DNA from: CAVSUR01 sp052143655 | Lineage (GTDB): Bacteria; Actinomycetota; Actinomycetes; Streptosporangiales; Streptosporangiaceae | NCBI GenBank assembly: GCA_052143655.1 | Contig: JBKQSL010000081.1 | Coordinates: 1-55,520 of the forward strand | DNA: 55,520 nt | Reading direction: 5' to 3' | Part shown: piece after piece, positions 16,486 to 24,069 of the stretch | How the letters are laid out: the number at the start of each line of letters is the position of its first letter | How positions within the stretch are numbered: the stretch's first letter is position 1 | Made by a program: the position numbers and the translations under genes | Notes under the pieces: model-generated | Told to the model about the DNA's origin: nothing | What the model saw: only the letters and a program-made list of their open reading frames with translations | The model's database searches: none

Positions 16486-16869
16486 GTGCGCGAGTTCGGT
16501 CAGCTCGAAAGAGCAATCATGGAAGTCGTCTGGGCCGGGGAGCGGCCGTATCAGGTCCGCGAGGTGCGCGAGCGGATGCGCTACGGCCGGCCGGTGGCCT
16601 ACACCACGGTGATGACGGTCATGACGATCCTGCATGGCAAGGGGGTCCTGCGCCGCGAGATGCACGGCCGGGCGTGGCGCTACTGGGCGGCCGAGTCCCG
16701 GGAGGAGCACGACGCCCGGCTGATGGCCGAGGTGCTGCGCTCCGGCGGCAACTACCGGCTGACCATGCGCCGGTTCGTCGAGCGAGTCAGCGCCGAGGAA
16801 CTGCAGAGCCTGCTGGCTGCGGTCGGTGACGCCGGGCCGGCCCGCGAGCGGGAACTCGCCGCGAGCTAG
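16486..16869 (+). CDS. BlaI/MecI/CopY-family transcriptional repressor
   Basis: Encodes 127 residues from a GTG at 16486 with GGAGGTGG seven bases before it; longer in-frame starts add arginine-rich noise. The N-terminal winged helix is clear (LERAIMEVVWAGERPYQVREV, AYTTVMTVMTILHGKGVL, WRYWAAESREE). The C-terminal dimerisation helices are short. No BlaR-type sensor protease is adjacent, so the inducer is unknown. The stop overlaps by four bases with the stop of the convergent hydrolase gene (shared CTAG). Confidence 0.9.
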   Translation: MREFGQLERAIMEVVWAGERPYQVREVRERMRYGRPVAYTTVMTVMTILHGKGVLRREMHGRAWRYWAAESREEHDARLMAEVLRSGGNYRLTMRRFVERVSAEELQSLLAAVGDAGPARERELAAS

Positions 16870-17717
16870 CCGCTCAGCGGGGCTGCCTGCGGCTGGCTGC
16901 GGCCGGGTGCTACCGGGGTGCCGAAAACGTCGTCGCGGCGGTTGGCCAGGCAGGGCAGCGTCGCCCGGACCGACGTGGTCAGGTCCGGGCCGACCTCGCC
17001 GGTGACAACGCCGGAACCCGGCCCGGCGTCAAGCCGGGCCACGCCCATCGGGTCGACGAGCAGGCTACGGCCGACGCCCGTCGGTGCCGTGGTCGGCGGC
17101 TCGGCCGGGTCGGGCACCTGGTCGGCTGCGGCGACCCACACTGTGTTCTCGATCGCCCGGGCCCGCACCAGCGTGACCCAGTGGTCTTCCTTGACCGGCC
17201 CGGCGGCCCAGCCGGCCGGGATGACCAGCAGCTGGGCGCCGCCGGCCGCCAGTGCTCTGGCGTGCTCGGGGAACCGGACGTCGTAGCAGGTGAGGAAGCC
17301 GACAGCCAGGCCCGCGAGCTCGGCGATCACCGGGTCCGAGCCAGCTGCCACCGTGTCGGACTCCCGCTGGCCGAGCGCGTCGAACAAGTGGATCTTCCGG
17401 TAGGCGGCGACCAGTGTGCCGTCGCCGTCGATGCCCACCGCCGTGTTGTAGACCCGGCCATCCGGAGCCGGCTCGAAGACGCCGGCGACGATCGCCACCC
17501 CGCTCGCGGCGGCCGCTTCCCGCAGCCCCCGGATGAACGGGCCGTCCAGCGGCTCGGCGGCGGCCCGCAGGTCCGCGGAGAACCGGACCTGGGATCCCTC
17601 CGGGAACACGGCCAGGCTGGCACCCTGGTGCGCGGCATCGGCGACGGCGGCCCGGACCCGGCCGAGGTTGACCGGCGGAGCGGAACTGATCGGAAGCTGG
17701 CAGAGCGCGACCCGCAT
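16866..17717 (-). CDS. Nitrilase-superfamily carbon-nitrogen hydrolase
   Basis: Encodes 283 residues from the ATG at 17717 (MRVALCQLPI). The catalytic triad is visible: Glu40 (VFPEG), Lys108 (YRKIHLFD) and Cys144 (LTCYDVRFPE). This arrangement matches the omega-amidase / deaminated-glutathione-amidase branch. It would hydrolyse a small amide, perhaps 2-oxoglutaramate or deaminated glutathione; which one is inference. The upstream gap carries a G/C-run repeat. Confidence 0.9.
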   Translation of the reverse strand: MRVALCQLPISSAPPVNLGRVRAAVADAAHQGASLAVFPEGSQVRFSADLRAAAEPLDGPFIRGLREAAAASGVAIVAGVFEPAPDGRVYNTAVGIDGDGTLVAAYRKIHLFDALGQRESDTVAAGSDPVIAELAGLAVGFLTCYDVRFPEHARALAAGGAQLLVIPAGWAAGPVKEDHWVTLVRARAIENTVWVAAADQVPDPAEPPTTAPTGVGRSLLVDPMGVARLDAGPGSGVVTGEVGPDLTTSVRATLPCLANRRDDVFGTPVAPGRSQPQAAPLSG

Positions 17718-17738
17718 GAGGGCAGGGTAGCTGTGCTG

Positions 17739-17836
17739 GCCCCGGGGGGCGACCCCCCGGGATCCCCCCGCCTCGGCGGCACTCGGGCCCCGCGGGCCCT
17801 CGTGGCGCCGACAGCTGCGCAGCGCACCATCCCCCC
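17739..17836. repeat. G/C-run intergenic repeat, copy 1
   Basis: Begins CCCCGGGGGGCGACCCCCCG and continues through CGCCTCGGCGGCACTCGGGC and GGCGCCGACAG to a second C-run. It is almost the same, over about 90 bases and with a few substitutions and indels, as 53501-53592. The next 120 bases, to 17960, contain more runs of the same kind (for example around 17910-17940). Confidence 0.85.
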
Positions 17837-17962
17837 GGCGCCGCGGCGCGCCGGCCTGGGCTGGCCCCGGCGCAGTGAGCTCCCGGGCCGCGCGGCCCTC
17901 GGGGGCGGCGGTCCGGGGATGCCCCCGGGATTCCCGGACCGCCGGCTGGGGGTGACGCCTGG

Positions 17963-18223
17963 CTAGAGTTCGTCGGGCCAGTGGCCTGGGGCGCCGGCTG
18001 CGACGCGCTCGCGGGCGGCGGGTACCGCCGGGCGGCGCGGGGAAACCGGGTCGGCGCGGAAGCCGACCAGTCGGCGTGCCGAGGCGGCCAGTGGCCCGGG
18101 AGCCAGCCCGGTCAGGGTGCCGGCCGAGTCCTCTCGGCGGCTCGCGATGGTCACGCATGCCGCCGCTGCCAGCGGGATGCCGGCGATGACCAGTGCGGCG
18201 ACGACGATCAGGGCGATGAACAT
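17963..18223 (-). CDS. Small single-pass membrane protein
   Basis: Encodes 86 residues: an N-terminal hydrophobic helix (MFIALIVVAALVIAGIPLAA) and a basic, Pro/Ala-rich cytosolic or extracellular tail. GGGAGG before the ATG supports translation. No family recognised. It is divergent from the GntR regulator, separated by ~200 bases. Confidence 0.55.
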   Translation of the reverse strand: MFIALIVVAALVIAGIPLAAAACVTIASRREDSAGTLTGLAPGPLAASARRLVGFRADPVSPRRPAVPAARERVAAGAPGHWPDEL

Positions 18224-18428
18224 GGCGCCTCCCTAGGCGTGCTGCGTGGCTTCATCACTCCCGGCGTGTCGGCGGCGGTGGACCGTGCCGCCGCCTTACC
18301 ATCGAGTCGGATGTCACCGCTGATTAGACTCATACCAAACAGTGGTGTGTTTCAAACCGGTGGCAGGGGTATAGGACACCTAACCGGATGGTGAGACTCC
18401 CGGCACCTCTACGGAAACCGGAGCGCTG
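18224..18428. promoter_or_regulatory. Divergent promoter region of the small membrane protein and gntR
   Basis: Contains an AT-richer core around 18320-18385 (ATTAGACTCATACCAAACAG, GGTATAGGACACC). GntR/UTRA proteins commonly bind such short imperfect dyads next to their own gene. No exact operator can be assigned. Confidence 0.35.
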
Positions 18429-19199
18429 ATGGCGGCGGAGGCGAAGTACCAGCAGATCGCAGACCGGCTGCGAGACCAGATCTCGTCTGGCGCGCTCAAG
18501 CCCGGCGAGCGGCTGCCCAGCGAGCCCGACCTGGAGCGCGACTTCGCGGCTTCCCGCAATACGGTCCGGCTGGCCCTGGCGCTGCTGACCAACCAGGGCC
18601 TGGTGGTCACCCGGCAGGGCCTGGGGACGTTCGTGCAGGAGCCGGCCCGGCCGTTCCGGGCCATGCTGTCCCGGGTGGCGGGTCAGCCCAGCGCCCAGCA
18701 CGTATCCGACGCGCTGCCAGTCGTCGGCCCGGAGCAGGACGGGCCGCAGACGGTCCGGCTCCTAGTCGAGCGGATACCCGCGTCCGCCAGCGTCGCCGTC
18801 GCCCTGGAGATCCAGCCTGGCGAGGACGTGATCATCCGCCGGTCGCTGCAGCATCTTGAGGACATGCCGTGGCTGCTGATCAACTCGTACTTCCCGCTGG
18901 AACTGGCAGCCGGCACCGCGCTGGAACAGGCAGGCGAAATCGGGCAGGGCAGCATCCGGCTGCTGGCCGAGATCGGGCACTCGCAGGTCGGTTTCGTGGA
19001 CGAGATCGCCGCCCGGATGCCTGATGCGGCGGAGCACGACTTCTTCCGGCTGACCAGCGGTACCCCGGTGATCGTCGTGCACCGCACCGCCTACAGCGCG
19101 CAGCGGCCGATCCGGCTGACCAGATACGTCTACCGCGGTGACCGGGTCCGGCTCGCGCACGAGGTCGGAGCGGTTCCCGCGCGGTACCGCAGCAGCTGA
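18429..19199 (+). CDS. GntR-family (HutC/UTRA subfamily) transcriptional regulator
   Basis: Encodes 256 residues. The GntR winged helix is at residues 1-75 (YQQIADRLRDQISSGALKPG, ERLPSEPDLERDFAASRNTV). A UTRA ligand-binding domain follows (about 95-245; DVIIRRSLQHLEDMPW, TSGTPVIVVHRTAY). The HutC subfamily senses small acids, sugars or urocanate. The hut operon lies 15 kb away, so a direct link is only a possibility. A GAGCCGGC/GCCGGCTC hairpin covers the stop codon. Confidence 0.9.
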   Translation: MAAEAKYQQIADRLRDQISSGALKPGERLPSEPDLERDFAASRNTVRLALALLTNQGLVVTRQGLGTFVQEPARPFRAMLSRVAGQPSAQHVSDALPVVGPEQDGPQTVRLLVERIPASASVAVALEIQPGEDVIIRRSLQHLEDMPWLLINSYFPLELAAGTALEQAGEIGQGSIRLLAEIGHSQVGFVDEIAARMPDAAEHDFFRLTSGTPVIVVHRTAYSAQRPIRLTRYVYRGDRVRLAHEVGAVPARYRSS

Positions 19200-19240
19200 G
19201 CCGGCGGCCGGCCAGCGGCCGGGGCGCCGCAGGCCGGCTC
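19198..19240 (+). terminator. Hairpin at the gntR stop
   Basis: GAGCCGGC (19198-19205, overlapping the TGA) pairs with GCCGGCTC (19233-19240), with further G/C pairing inside. Its location suggests a terminator or attenuator before the MntP-like gene, which starts 26 bases later. Confidence 0.5.
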
Positions 19241-19265
19241 GGCCAGCGCCGCTAGCGTTACCGCT

Positions 19266-19817
19266 ATGTACGCCCTCCTGCTGGTGGCGGTGTCGGTGGG
19301 GCTCTCGAACTTCGCCGCCGCGATCGCTATTGGCACCGCCGGGGTGGATGCCCGCACCCGGCTGCGGGTGGGCCTGGTATTCGGGGTGTTCGAGGCGGGC
19401 ATGCCGCTGGTCGGCCTGCTGATCGGGGACCAGTTCGCGGGTCAGTTCGGGCATGCCGGGCGGTGGGTCGGCGCGGCCATGCTGATCTCCGTCGGCGTCT
19501 ACGGGCTGATCAACTCGTTCCGGCAGGCGCGATCGGGTGGCCGGGGCGGCCGTCCGCTGGCGCAGGGCTGGCGGCTGCTGCTCAGCGGGCTCGCGCTGTC
19601 CATCGACAACCTCGTCGTCGGGTTCGCGCTGGGCAATCTGCAGGTTCCGATCGTGACCGGGGTGGCCGTCATCGGCGCGGTCAGCGTCGGCCTGTCGCTG
19701 ATCGGGCTGGAGCTAGGCGCCCGGGTCGGCAAGTGGGCGGGCGAGCGCGGCGAGCAACTCGGCAGCCTGCTGCTGATCGGAGTCGGCGTCGTCGTCGGCA
19801 CCGGCCGCCTCCGCTAG
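19266..19817 (+). CDS. MntP-like (putative manganese efflux) membrane protein
   Basis: Encodes 183 residues with six hydrophobic helices in two internal repeats, as in MntP/YebN proteins. The second repeat keeps LSIDNLVVGFALG, the conserved Asp-containing motif. In the first repeat the usual SxDAFA motif reads SVGLSNFAAAIAIG, so the Asp is replaced by Asn. That Asp is important for Mn2+ transport in characterised MntP, so substrate or mechanism may differ. No yybP-ykoY riboswitch was seen in the 66-base gap upstream. Confidence 0.75.
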   Translation: MYALLLVAVSVGLSNFAAAIAIGTAGVDARTRLRVGLVFGVFEAGMPLVGLLIGDQFAGQFGHAGRWVGAAMLISVGVYGLINSFRQARSGGRGGRPLAQGWRLLLSGLALSIDNLVVGFALGNLQVPIVTGVAVIGAVSVGLSLIGLELGARVGKWAGERGEQLGSLLLIGVGVVVGTGRLR

Positions 19818-19894
19818 GACCTACCCCGAGCATGCCGCCGGCCCGTCGGCCGGGCAGCTGGCGCCGGTGCGCCGCTGCCGGAAGACTGTCCCTC

Positions 19895-20539
19895 ATGCCC
19901 GCTGTCCTTGCCGACGAGCTCCGCCGTGCCGCCGAGGCGGCGAAGGGATTCATGCCGCCCGATGAGGGGCTGGCGCTGTTCGAGACCGCAGCCGCCTACG
20001 CCGCCGCCGGGCCGATCGCCGAGATCGGCACCTACTGCGGCAAGTCCACCATCTACCTCGCGGCCGCCGCCCGGGCCGCGGGCCAGGTCGTGCTGACGGT
20101 GGACCACCATCACGGCTCGGAGGAGAACCAGCCGGGCTGGGAGTACCACGACCCGGAACTGGTGGACCCGGCCACCGGCAGGCTCGACACGCTGGCGCCT
20201 TTCCGCGCCACGCTGGCAGCGGCTGGCCTGGAGGAGCACGTGATCGCGATCGTCGGCCGGTCGGCGGACGTCAGCAGGCTGTGGCGGTCCCCGCTCGGCA
20301 TGCTGTTCATCGACGGCGGCCACACCGACGCGGCCGCCATCGCCGACTACCAGGGCTGGGCGCCGTGGCTGGCCTGCGGCGGGGCCCTGGCCATCCACGA
20401 TGTCTTCCCCGACCCGGCCGACGGCGGCCAGGCCCCGTACCGCATCTACCAGCGGGCCCTCGCCTCGGGCGCCTTCGCGGAGATACGAGTGGCCGGCTCG
20501 CTACGGGTGCTGGAACGGATAGCCGACGGCATCGGCTGA
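19895..20539 (+). CDS. Class I SAM-dependent methyltransferase (Methyltransf_24 type)
   Basis: Encodes 214 residues from the ATG at 19895. The SAM-binding motif is AEIGTYCGKSTIYLA, followed by an acidic strand end (TVDHHHGSEE) and MLFIDGGHTD, typical of Methyltransf_24. The 3' end overlaps by 39 bases, tail to tail, with the cyclase-fold gene. Together with the next three genes it forms a compact group that probably modifies a lipid or glycan. The substrate is unknown. Confidence 0.85.
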   Translation: MPAVLADELRRAAEAAKGFMPPDEGLALFETAAAYAAAGPIAEIGTYCGKSTIYLAAAARAAGQVVLTVDHHHGSEENQPGWEYHDPELVDPATGRLDTLAPFRATLAAAGLEEHVIAIVGRSADVSRLWRSPLGMLFIDGGHTDAAAIADYQGWAPWLACGGALAIHDVFPDPADGGQAPYRIYQRALASGAFAEIRVAGSLRVLERIADGIG

Positions 20540-21706
20540 GCGCGGCGGCCCGTCGCAGCCGCAGCCCGCGGCGTCGCCGGCGGCCAGCACGGCAGGCCCG
20601 GCGGCAATATCCCGGAACAGGCCCGATCCGCCAGTGGCGCCGGACAGCGCATCGGCGGCCAGGATCACCGCCGCGGCCGTCCAGCTGCTCTGATCGGCGG
20701 GGAAATGCGCCTGGTTGACGTACTGCCAGCCGGTCCAGTAGGCGCCGTCGGCCGCGCGCAGGTGCTGGATCTGCGCGAACAGCTCCAGCGCCCGGGCCTG
20801 GTCGCCGACCGCGTCCAGCGCCATCGCCAGCTCGCAGGTCTCCGCGCCGGTCACCCAGGGCTCGTCGCTGACGCAGCGGGCGCCGAGCCCCGGCACGACG
20901 AACCGGTCCCAGCCCGCGGTCAGCCGCACCGCCGCAGCGGCGCCGCGGACCGGCCCGGCCAGCACCGGGTAGTACCAGTCCATCGAGTACCTGCTCTTGT
21001 CCGCGAATGCCTCGGGGTGGCAGGCCACCACATGAGCGAGCTGGCCCGCGGCCAGTTCCCAGTCCGGCTGGGCCCGTCCCAGGCTGTCGGCGAGCGCGAT
21101 GGCGCACCGCAGGCTCTGGTAGATGCTGGCGCTGGCAGTCAGCAGCGCGTAGCTGTCCGGCGCGCCGTCGGCGAAGCGCCGCCAGATGATCTCACCGCGA
21201 GCGGCCTGCAGGCCCAGCGCGAACTCGATCCCTGCTTTCGCCACCGGCCACATCTGCTCGGCGAACGCCACGTCGCCGGTGACGAGCAGCTCGTGCCAGA
21301 TCCCGGCAGCCGGGTACGCGGCATGGTTGCTCTCGGCTGCCGGATCGGTGGCCGCGCCGCCCGCGGTGCTCCGCGGCCAGGAACCGTCCGGGCGCTGGCT
21401 GGCCCGCAGCCACTCGTAGGCCCGCCGGGCCGGGCCGCGCAGGCCGCAGACCGACAGCGCCATCGCGCACTCGGTGTGGTTCCAGGCGTCGACGTGCCCG
21501 TCCGGCCAGCCGATCGCCCCGTCGGCCTGCTGCGCGGCGGCGATGCTCTTGCCCGTGGCCAGGATCTGCGCGCCGGTGCACACCCCGGCCACCTCGGGTA
21601 TCAGGGCCCGCGGGCGCAGGCCGGGGGACCAGCCGCGCGGCGGCTCCAGCGAGCCGCCGGGGGCCGGCCCCGGCCCAGCCAGCCGGTCAGGCTGCCGCAT
21701 GGGCAT
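20501..21706 (-). CDS. Prenyltransferase/squalene-cyclase-fold protein
   Basis: Encodes 401 residues with alpha-alpha barrel repeats of QxxDGS/W type (AAQQADGAIGWPDG, ASQRPDGSWPRS, HLRAADGAYWTGW). I do not see the DxDD or DxD catalytic motifs of squalene-hopene cyclases. It may therefore bind or process a polyprenyl substrate without being a classical cyclase, or it may be a glycoside-acting alpha/alpha barrel. Its start overlaps the upstream methyltransferase by 20 bases, indicating translational coupling. The last ~45 residues are Ala/Gly-rich and overlap the convergent methyltransferase. Confidence 0.75.
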   Translation of the reverse strand: MPMRQPDRLAGPGPAPGGSLEPPRGWSPGLRPRALIPEVAGVCTGAQILATGKSIAAAQQADGAIGWPDGHVDAWNHTECAMALSVCGLRGPARRAYEWLRASQRPDGSWPRSTAGGAATDPAAESNHAAYPAAGIWHELLVTGDVAFAEQMWPVAKAGIEFALGLQAARGEIIWRRFADGAPDSYALLTASASIYQSLRCAIALADSLGRAQPDWELAAGQLAHVVACHPEAFADKSRYSMDWYYPVLAGPVRGAAAAVRLTAGWDRFVVPGLGARCVSDEPWVTGAETCELAMALDAVGDQARALELFAQIQHLRAADGAYWTGWQYVNQAHFPADQSSWTAAAVILAADALSGATGGSGLFRDIAAGPAVLAAGDAAGCGCDGPPRSADAVGYPFQHP

Positions 21707-22496
21707 CCTCGCGCTGGGTCGTGGTGCCCGCAGCGCCGGCGATGGCCGCGGCCTTGGCCCGGGTCCGGTCCGCGTGCCGCCCGGCCGGCGGTTTCACCGC
21801 GTAGACGACCAGGCTCTTGCCGATCACCGGGTTCAGCGCGCCTTCGGTCAGCCGGGTCAGGGCCGGGCGCCGCATGATGTCCCAGACCAGCAGCCGGTGA
21901 TAGGCGCGAGCCAGCGGGTGGCCGTCGTCGTGCACGCCGACCGCGCACTTGAGCCACCAGTACGGTGCGTGCAGCGCGTGCGCGTGGTGGTGGCCGCTGA
22001 CGACCAGGCCAGCCCGGGCGAGCTTGGTTTCCAGCTCATGGCGGGTGAAGATCCGCACGTGCCCGCCGGGGGTGTTGTGATAGTCCTCCGACAGCCGCCA
22101 GCACACCCGCTCAGGCAGCCAGGCCGGGACCGTGATGGCCACGGTGCCGCCCGGCCGCAGTACCCGGGCGATCTCGCCGATGGCGGCTTGATCAGCGGGT
22201 ATGTGCTCGAGCACCTCGGCGGCGATCACGGTGTCGAAAGCGCCGTCAGGAAACGGCATCGCGGTGGCGTCGCCGGCCACCATGACCGCGCTGCCGCCGG
22301 CGGGTACTTCCCCGGCGTCCGCCATCGCGGCGCTGGTAGCCGCCACCTGGCCGAGCTCGGCCTCACTGCGGTCCAGTGCCACGACGCGGGCGCCGCGGCG
22401 CAGCGCCTCGAACGCGTGCCGGCCGCCGCCGCAGCCCAGGTCGAGCACCCGGTCCCCGGCACCGACGGGCAGCCGGGAGAACCTAACGGTCAGCAC
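21687..22496 (-). CDS. Class I SAM-dependent methyltransferase (Methyltransf_11 type)
   Basis: Encodes 269 residues from a GTG at 22496 that overlaps the glycosyltransferase stop by 14 bases. Motif I is VLDLGCGGGRHAFEALRRGA, with the acidic residue in VALDRS. AGDATAMPFPDGAFDTVIAA and EVLEHIPADQ follow, as in the UbiE/Methyltransf_11 group. The C-terminal third (YHNTPGGHVRIFTRHELETK) is compatible with a membrane-proximal acceptor. A C-terminal Ala-rich tail runs into the next gene. Confidence 0.88.
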   Translation of the reverse strand: MLTVRFSRLPVGAGDRVLDLGCGGGRHAFEALRRGARVVALDRSEAELGQVAATSAAMADAGEVPAGGSAVMVAGDATAMPFPDGAFDTVIAAEVLEHIPADQAAIGEIARVLRPGGTVAITVPAWLPERVCWRLSEDYHNTPGGHVRIFTRHELETKLARAGLVVSGHHHAHALHAPYWWLKCAVGVHDDGHPLARAYHRLLVWDIMRRPALTRLTEGALNPVIGKSLVVYAVKPPAGRHADRTRAKAAAIAGAAGTTTQREDAHAAA

Positions 22497-23856
22497 GGGC
22501 GGTCTTTGCTGGAGCTGCCGCCATCGCCTGGCGGTACTCGCTGACGGTGGCCCGGGCCACGGCCGGCCACGCGAAGCGCTCGGCGACGCGCTCAAGTGCC
22601 CTGCTGGCCAGCCGGTCCCGCTCGCCGGGGGAGTCGTGCAGCCGCCGCAGGGCAGCCGCGAGCTCCTCCGGGTCGCCGGGCGTGACCAGCACCGCGGCGT
22701 CCGCGGTGACCTCCGGCAGGGCGCCGGTCCGGCTGGCGATCAGCGGCGTTCCCGACGCCATGTGCTCGACGGCAGGCAGCGAGAACCCCTCATACAGCGA
22801 GGGCACCACCGCGATCTCGGCGCTAGCGGCCAGCTCGGCCAGCTCGGTGTCGCTGATGCCGGTGGCGAACCGTACCGTGCCCTGCAGCGAAAGCTCGCCG
22901 ACCAGGTGCTCGGTTGGCCCGCCGGGAGCTGGCCGGCCGACGACCGTGAGGCTGACGTCCCGCTCGGTGCGGAGCTTGGCGACCGCCCGCAGCAGCGTCG
23001 CGACGCCCTTGAGCGGCGAGTCCGCGCTGGCCACCGCGACGATCCGGCCCGGGACCCGGGGACCGCCGCGGGGATGGAACAGCCGGGTGTCCACGCCCAG
23101 CGGGATAACCCGGACCTGGTCCTGCGGCACTCGGAAGTCGCGGCAGATGTCGTCGCGGCTGGAGCTGGAACCGGTCAGGATCGGCCCCACCCGGCGGGCC
23201 ACCCGGCCCTGCATCCGGACGAAGGAGTACCAGCGGCGCTTGGACAGCCGGGCCAGCCGGCGGGCGGCCGCCAGCTCGATCCGGCGGTCCACGCTGATGG
23301 GGTGATGGATGCTCGTGACCAGCGGCAACCCAAGCCGGGGGATGGCGAGCATGCCGTAGGCCAGCACCTGATTGTCATGCACGATGTCGAAATCGGCCCG
23401 CCGGGCGGCGAGCGCCCGCAGTGCCCGCAGGCTGAACGTCAGCGGCTCGGGGAAGGCGCCCGTCCACATCGCGGCCACTTCGAGCACGTCGACCCAGTCA
23501 CGGTATTCGCGCAGGTGCGGGGTGCGGAACGGGTCGGAGTCCCGGTACAGGTCCAGCGACGGCACCGGGCACAGCACCGGGCCGGGCTCCAGCTCCGGGT
23601 AGGGCTGGCCGGAGAAGACCTGCACGTGGTGGCCGAGCGCAGCCAGCTCGCGAGACAGGTGCCGCAGGTAGATGCCCTGGCCGCCGCAGTGCGGCTTGCT
23701 CCGGTAGGACAGCAGGGCGACGCGCAGCGGGCTCTCGCCGCCGCCGTTACCCGCAGCCGGCCCGGCACCGGGGCCGGGCGCGGCAGGAAGCGGCCCAGCC
23801 GGAACCGGCCCGGCGAATGTGCCGGGGGGATTACCCCGGACTGGCACGTCGCGCAC
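22483..23856 (-). CDS. GT4-family glycosyltransferase
   Basis: About 457 residues if the GTG at 23856 is used; another GTG is at 23847. The recognisable protein begins LRVALLSYRSKPHCGGQGIY, so the first ~40 residues (Pro/Ala/Gly) may not be translated. It is a GT-B fold enzyme: N-terminal GGQGIYLRHLSREL, and C-terminal donor-site VVPSLYEGFSLPAVEHMASG with the family's EGFSLPxxE motif. It should transfer a nucleotide-activated sugar to a lipid or glycan acceptor. It leads a co-directional trio with a methyltransferase and the cyclase-fold gene. Confidence 0.88.
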   Translation of the reverse strand: MRDVPVRGNPPGTFAGPVPAGPLPAAPGPGAGPAAGNGGGESPLRVALLSYRSKPHCGGQGIYLRHLSRELAALGHHVQVFSGQPYPELEPGPVLCPVPSLDLYRDSDPFRTPHLREYRDWVDVLEVAAMWTGAFPEPLTFSLRALRALAARRADFDIVHDNQVLAYGMLAIPRLGLPLVTSIHHPISVDRRIELAAARRLARLSKRRWYSFVRMQGRVARRVGPILTGSSSSRDDICRDFRVPQDQVRVIPLGVDTRLFHPRGGPRVPGRIVAVASADSPLKGVATLLRAVAKLRTERDVSLTVVGRPAPGGPTEHLVGELSLQGTVRFATGISDTELAELAASAEIAVVPSLYEGFSLPAVEHMASGTPLIASRTGALPEVTADAAVLVTPGDPEELAAALRRLHDSPGERDRLASRALERVAERFAWPAVARATVSEYRQAMAAAPAKTARADR

Positions 23857-23975
23857 GCAGGTCTGCGCCTCCCTCGTCCGTCTGGCTGCCCGGGCCTGGG
23901 GCGCGCCCGCGTGAACCTCCCGGCAGCGAAACCCTACCAAGGCAGCCGCTGCGCCGGCCCGCTGCACTGGCGGAT

Positions 23976-24001
23976 GCGCCGGGCCGGTTCCGGCCCGGCG
24001 C
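23976..24001. repeat. Perfect hairpin in the GT4/gmd divergent region
   Basis: GCGCCGGGCC (23976-23985) pairs with GGCCCGGCGC (23992-24001) around the loop GGTTCC. It lies between the two divergent starts and may be a regulatory stem or a cruciform. Confidence 0.6.
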
Positions 24002-24069
24002 GGGTGCCGTAGGCTGCCGCGACGGAGGGCCGTGGCCGCCGCGGGCGGCCCGAATGAGCGGAGGCACCC

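Noticed and set aside
12783..16829. Open frame of 1348 codons on the plus strand opposite kgd
   Set aside because: It mirrors kgd codon by codon, has His/Arg/Gln-rich nonsense composition and no family motif. High third-position GC suppresses stops on the opposite strand.
17721..18158. N-terminal extension of the nitrilase-fold protein to 430 residues
   Set aside because: The extra 147 codons run through the G/C-run repeat and read as Arg/Pro-rich noise. The family begins at MRVALCQLPI.
19698..19820. Extension of the 19895 methyltransferase to an upstream start near 19463
   Set aside because: The added sequence is in the wrong frame of the MntP-like gene and is Arg/Ala-rich; SAM-domain homology begins after 19895.
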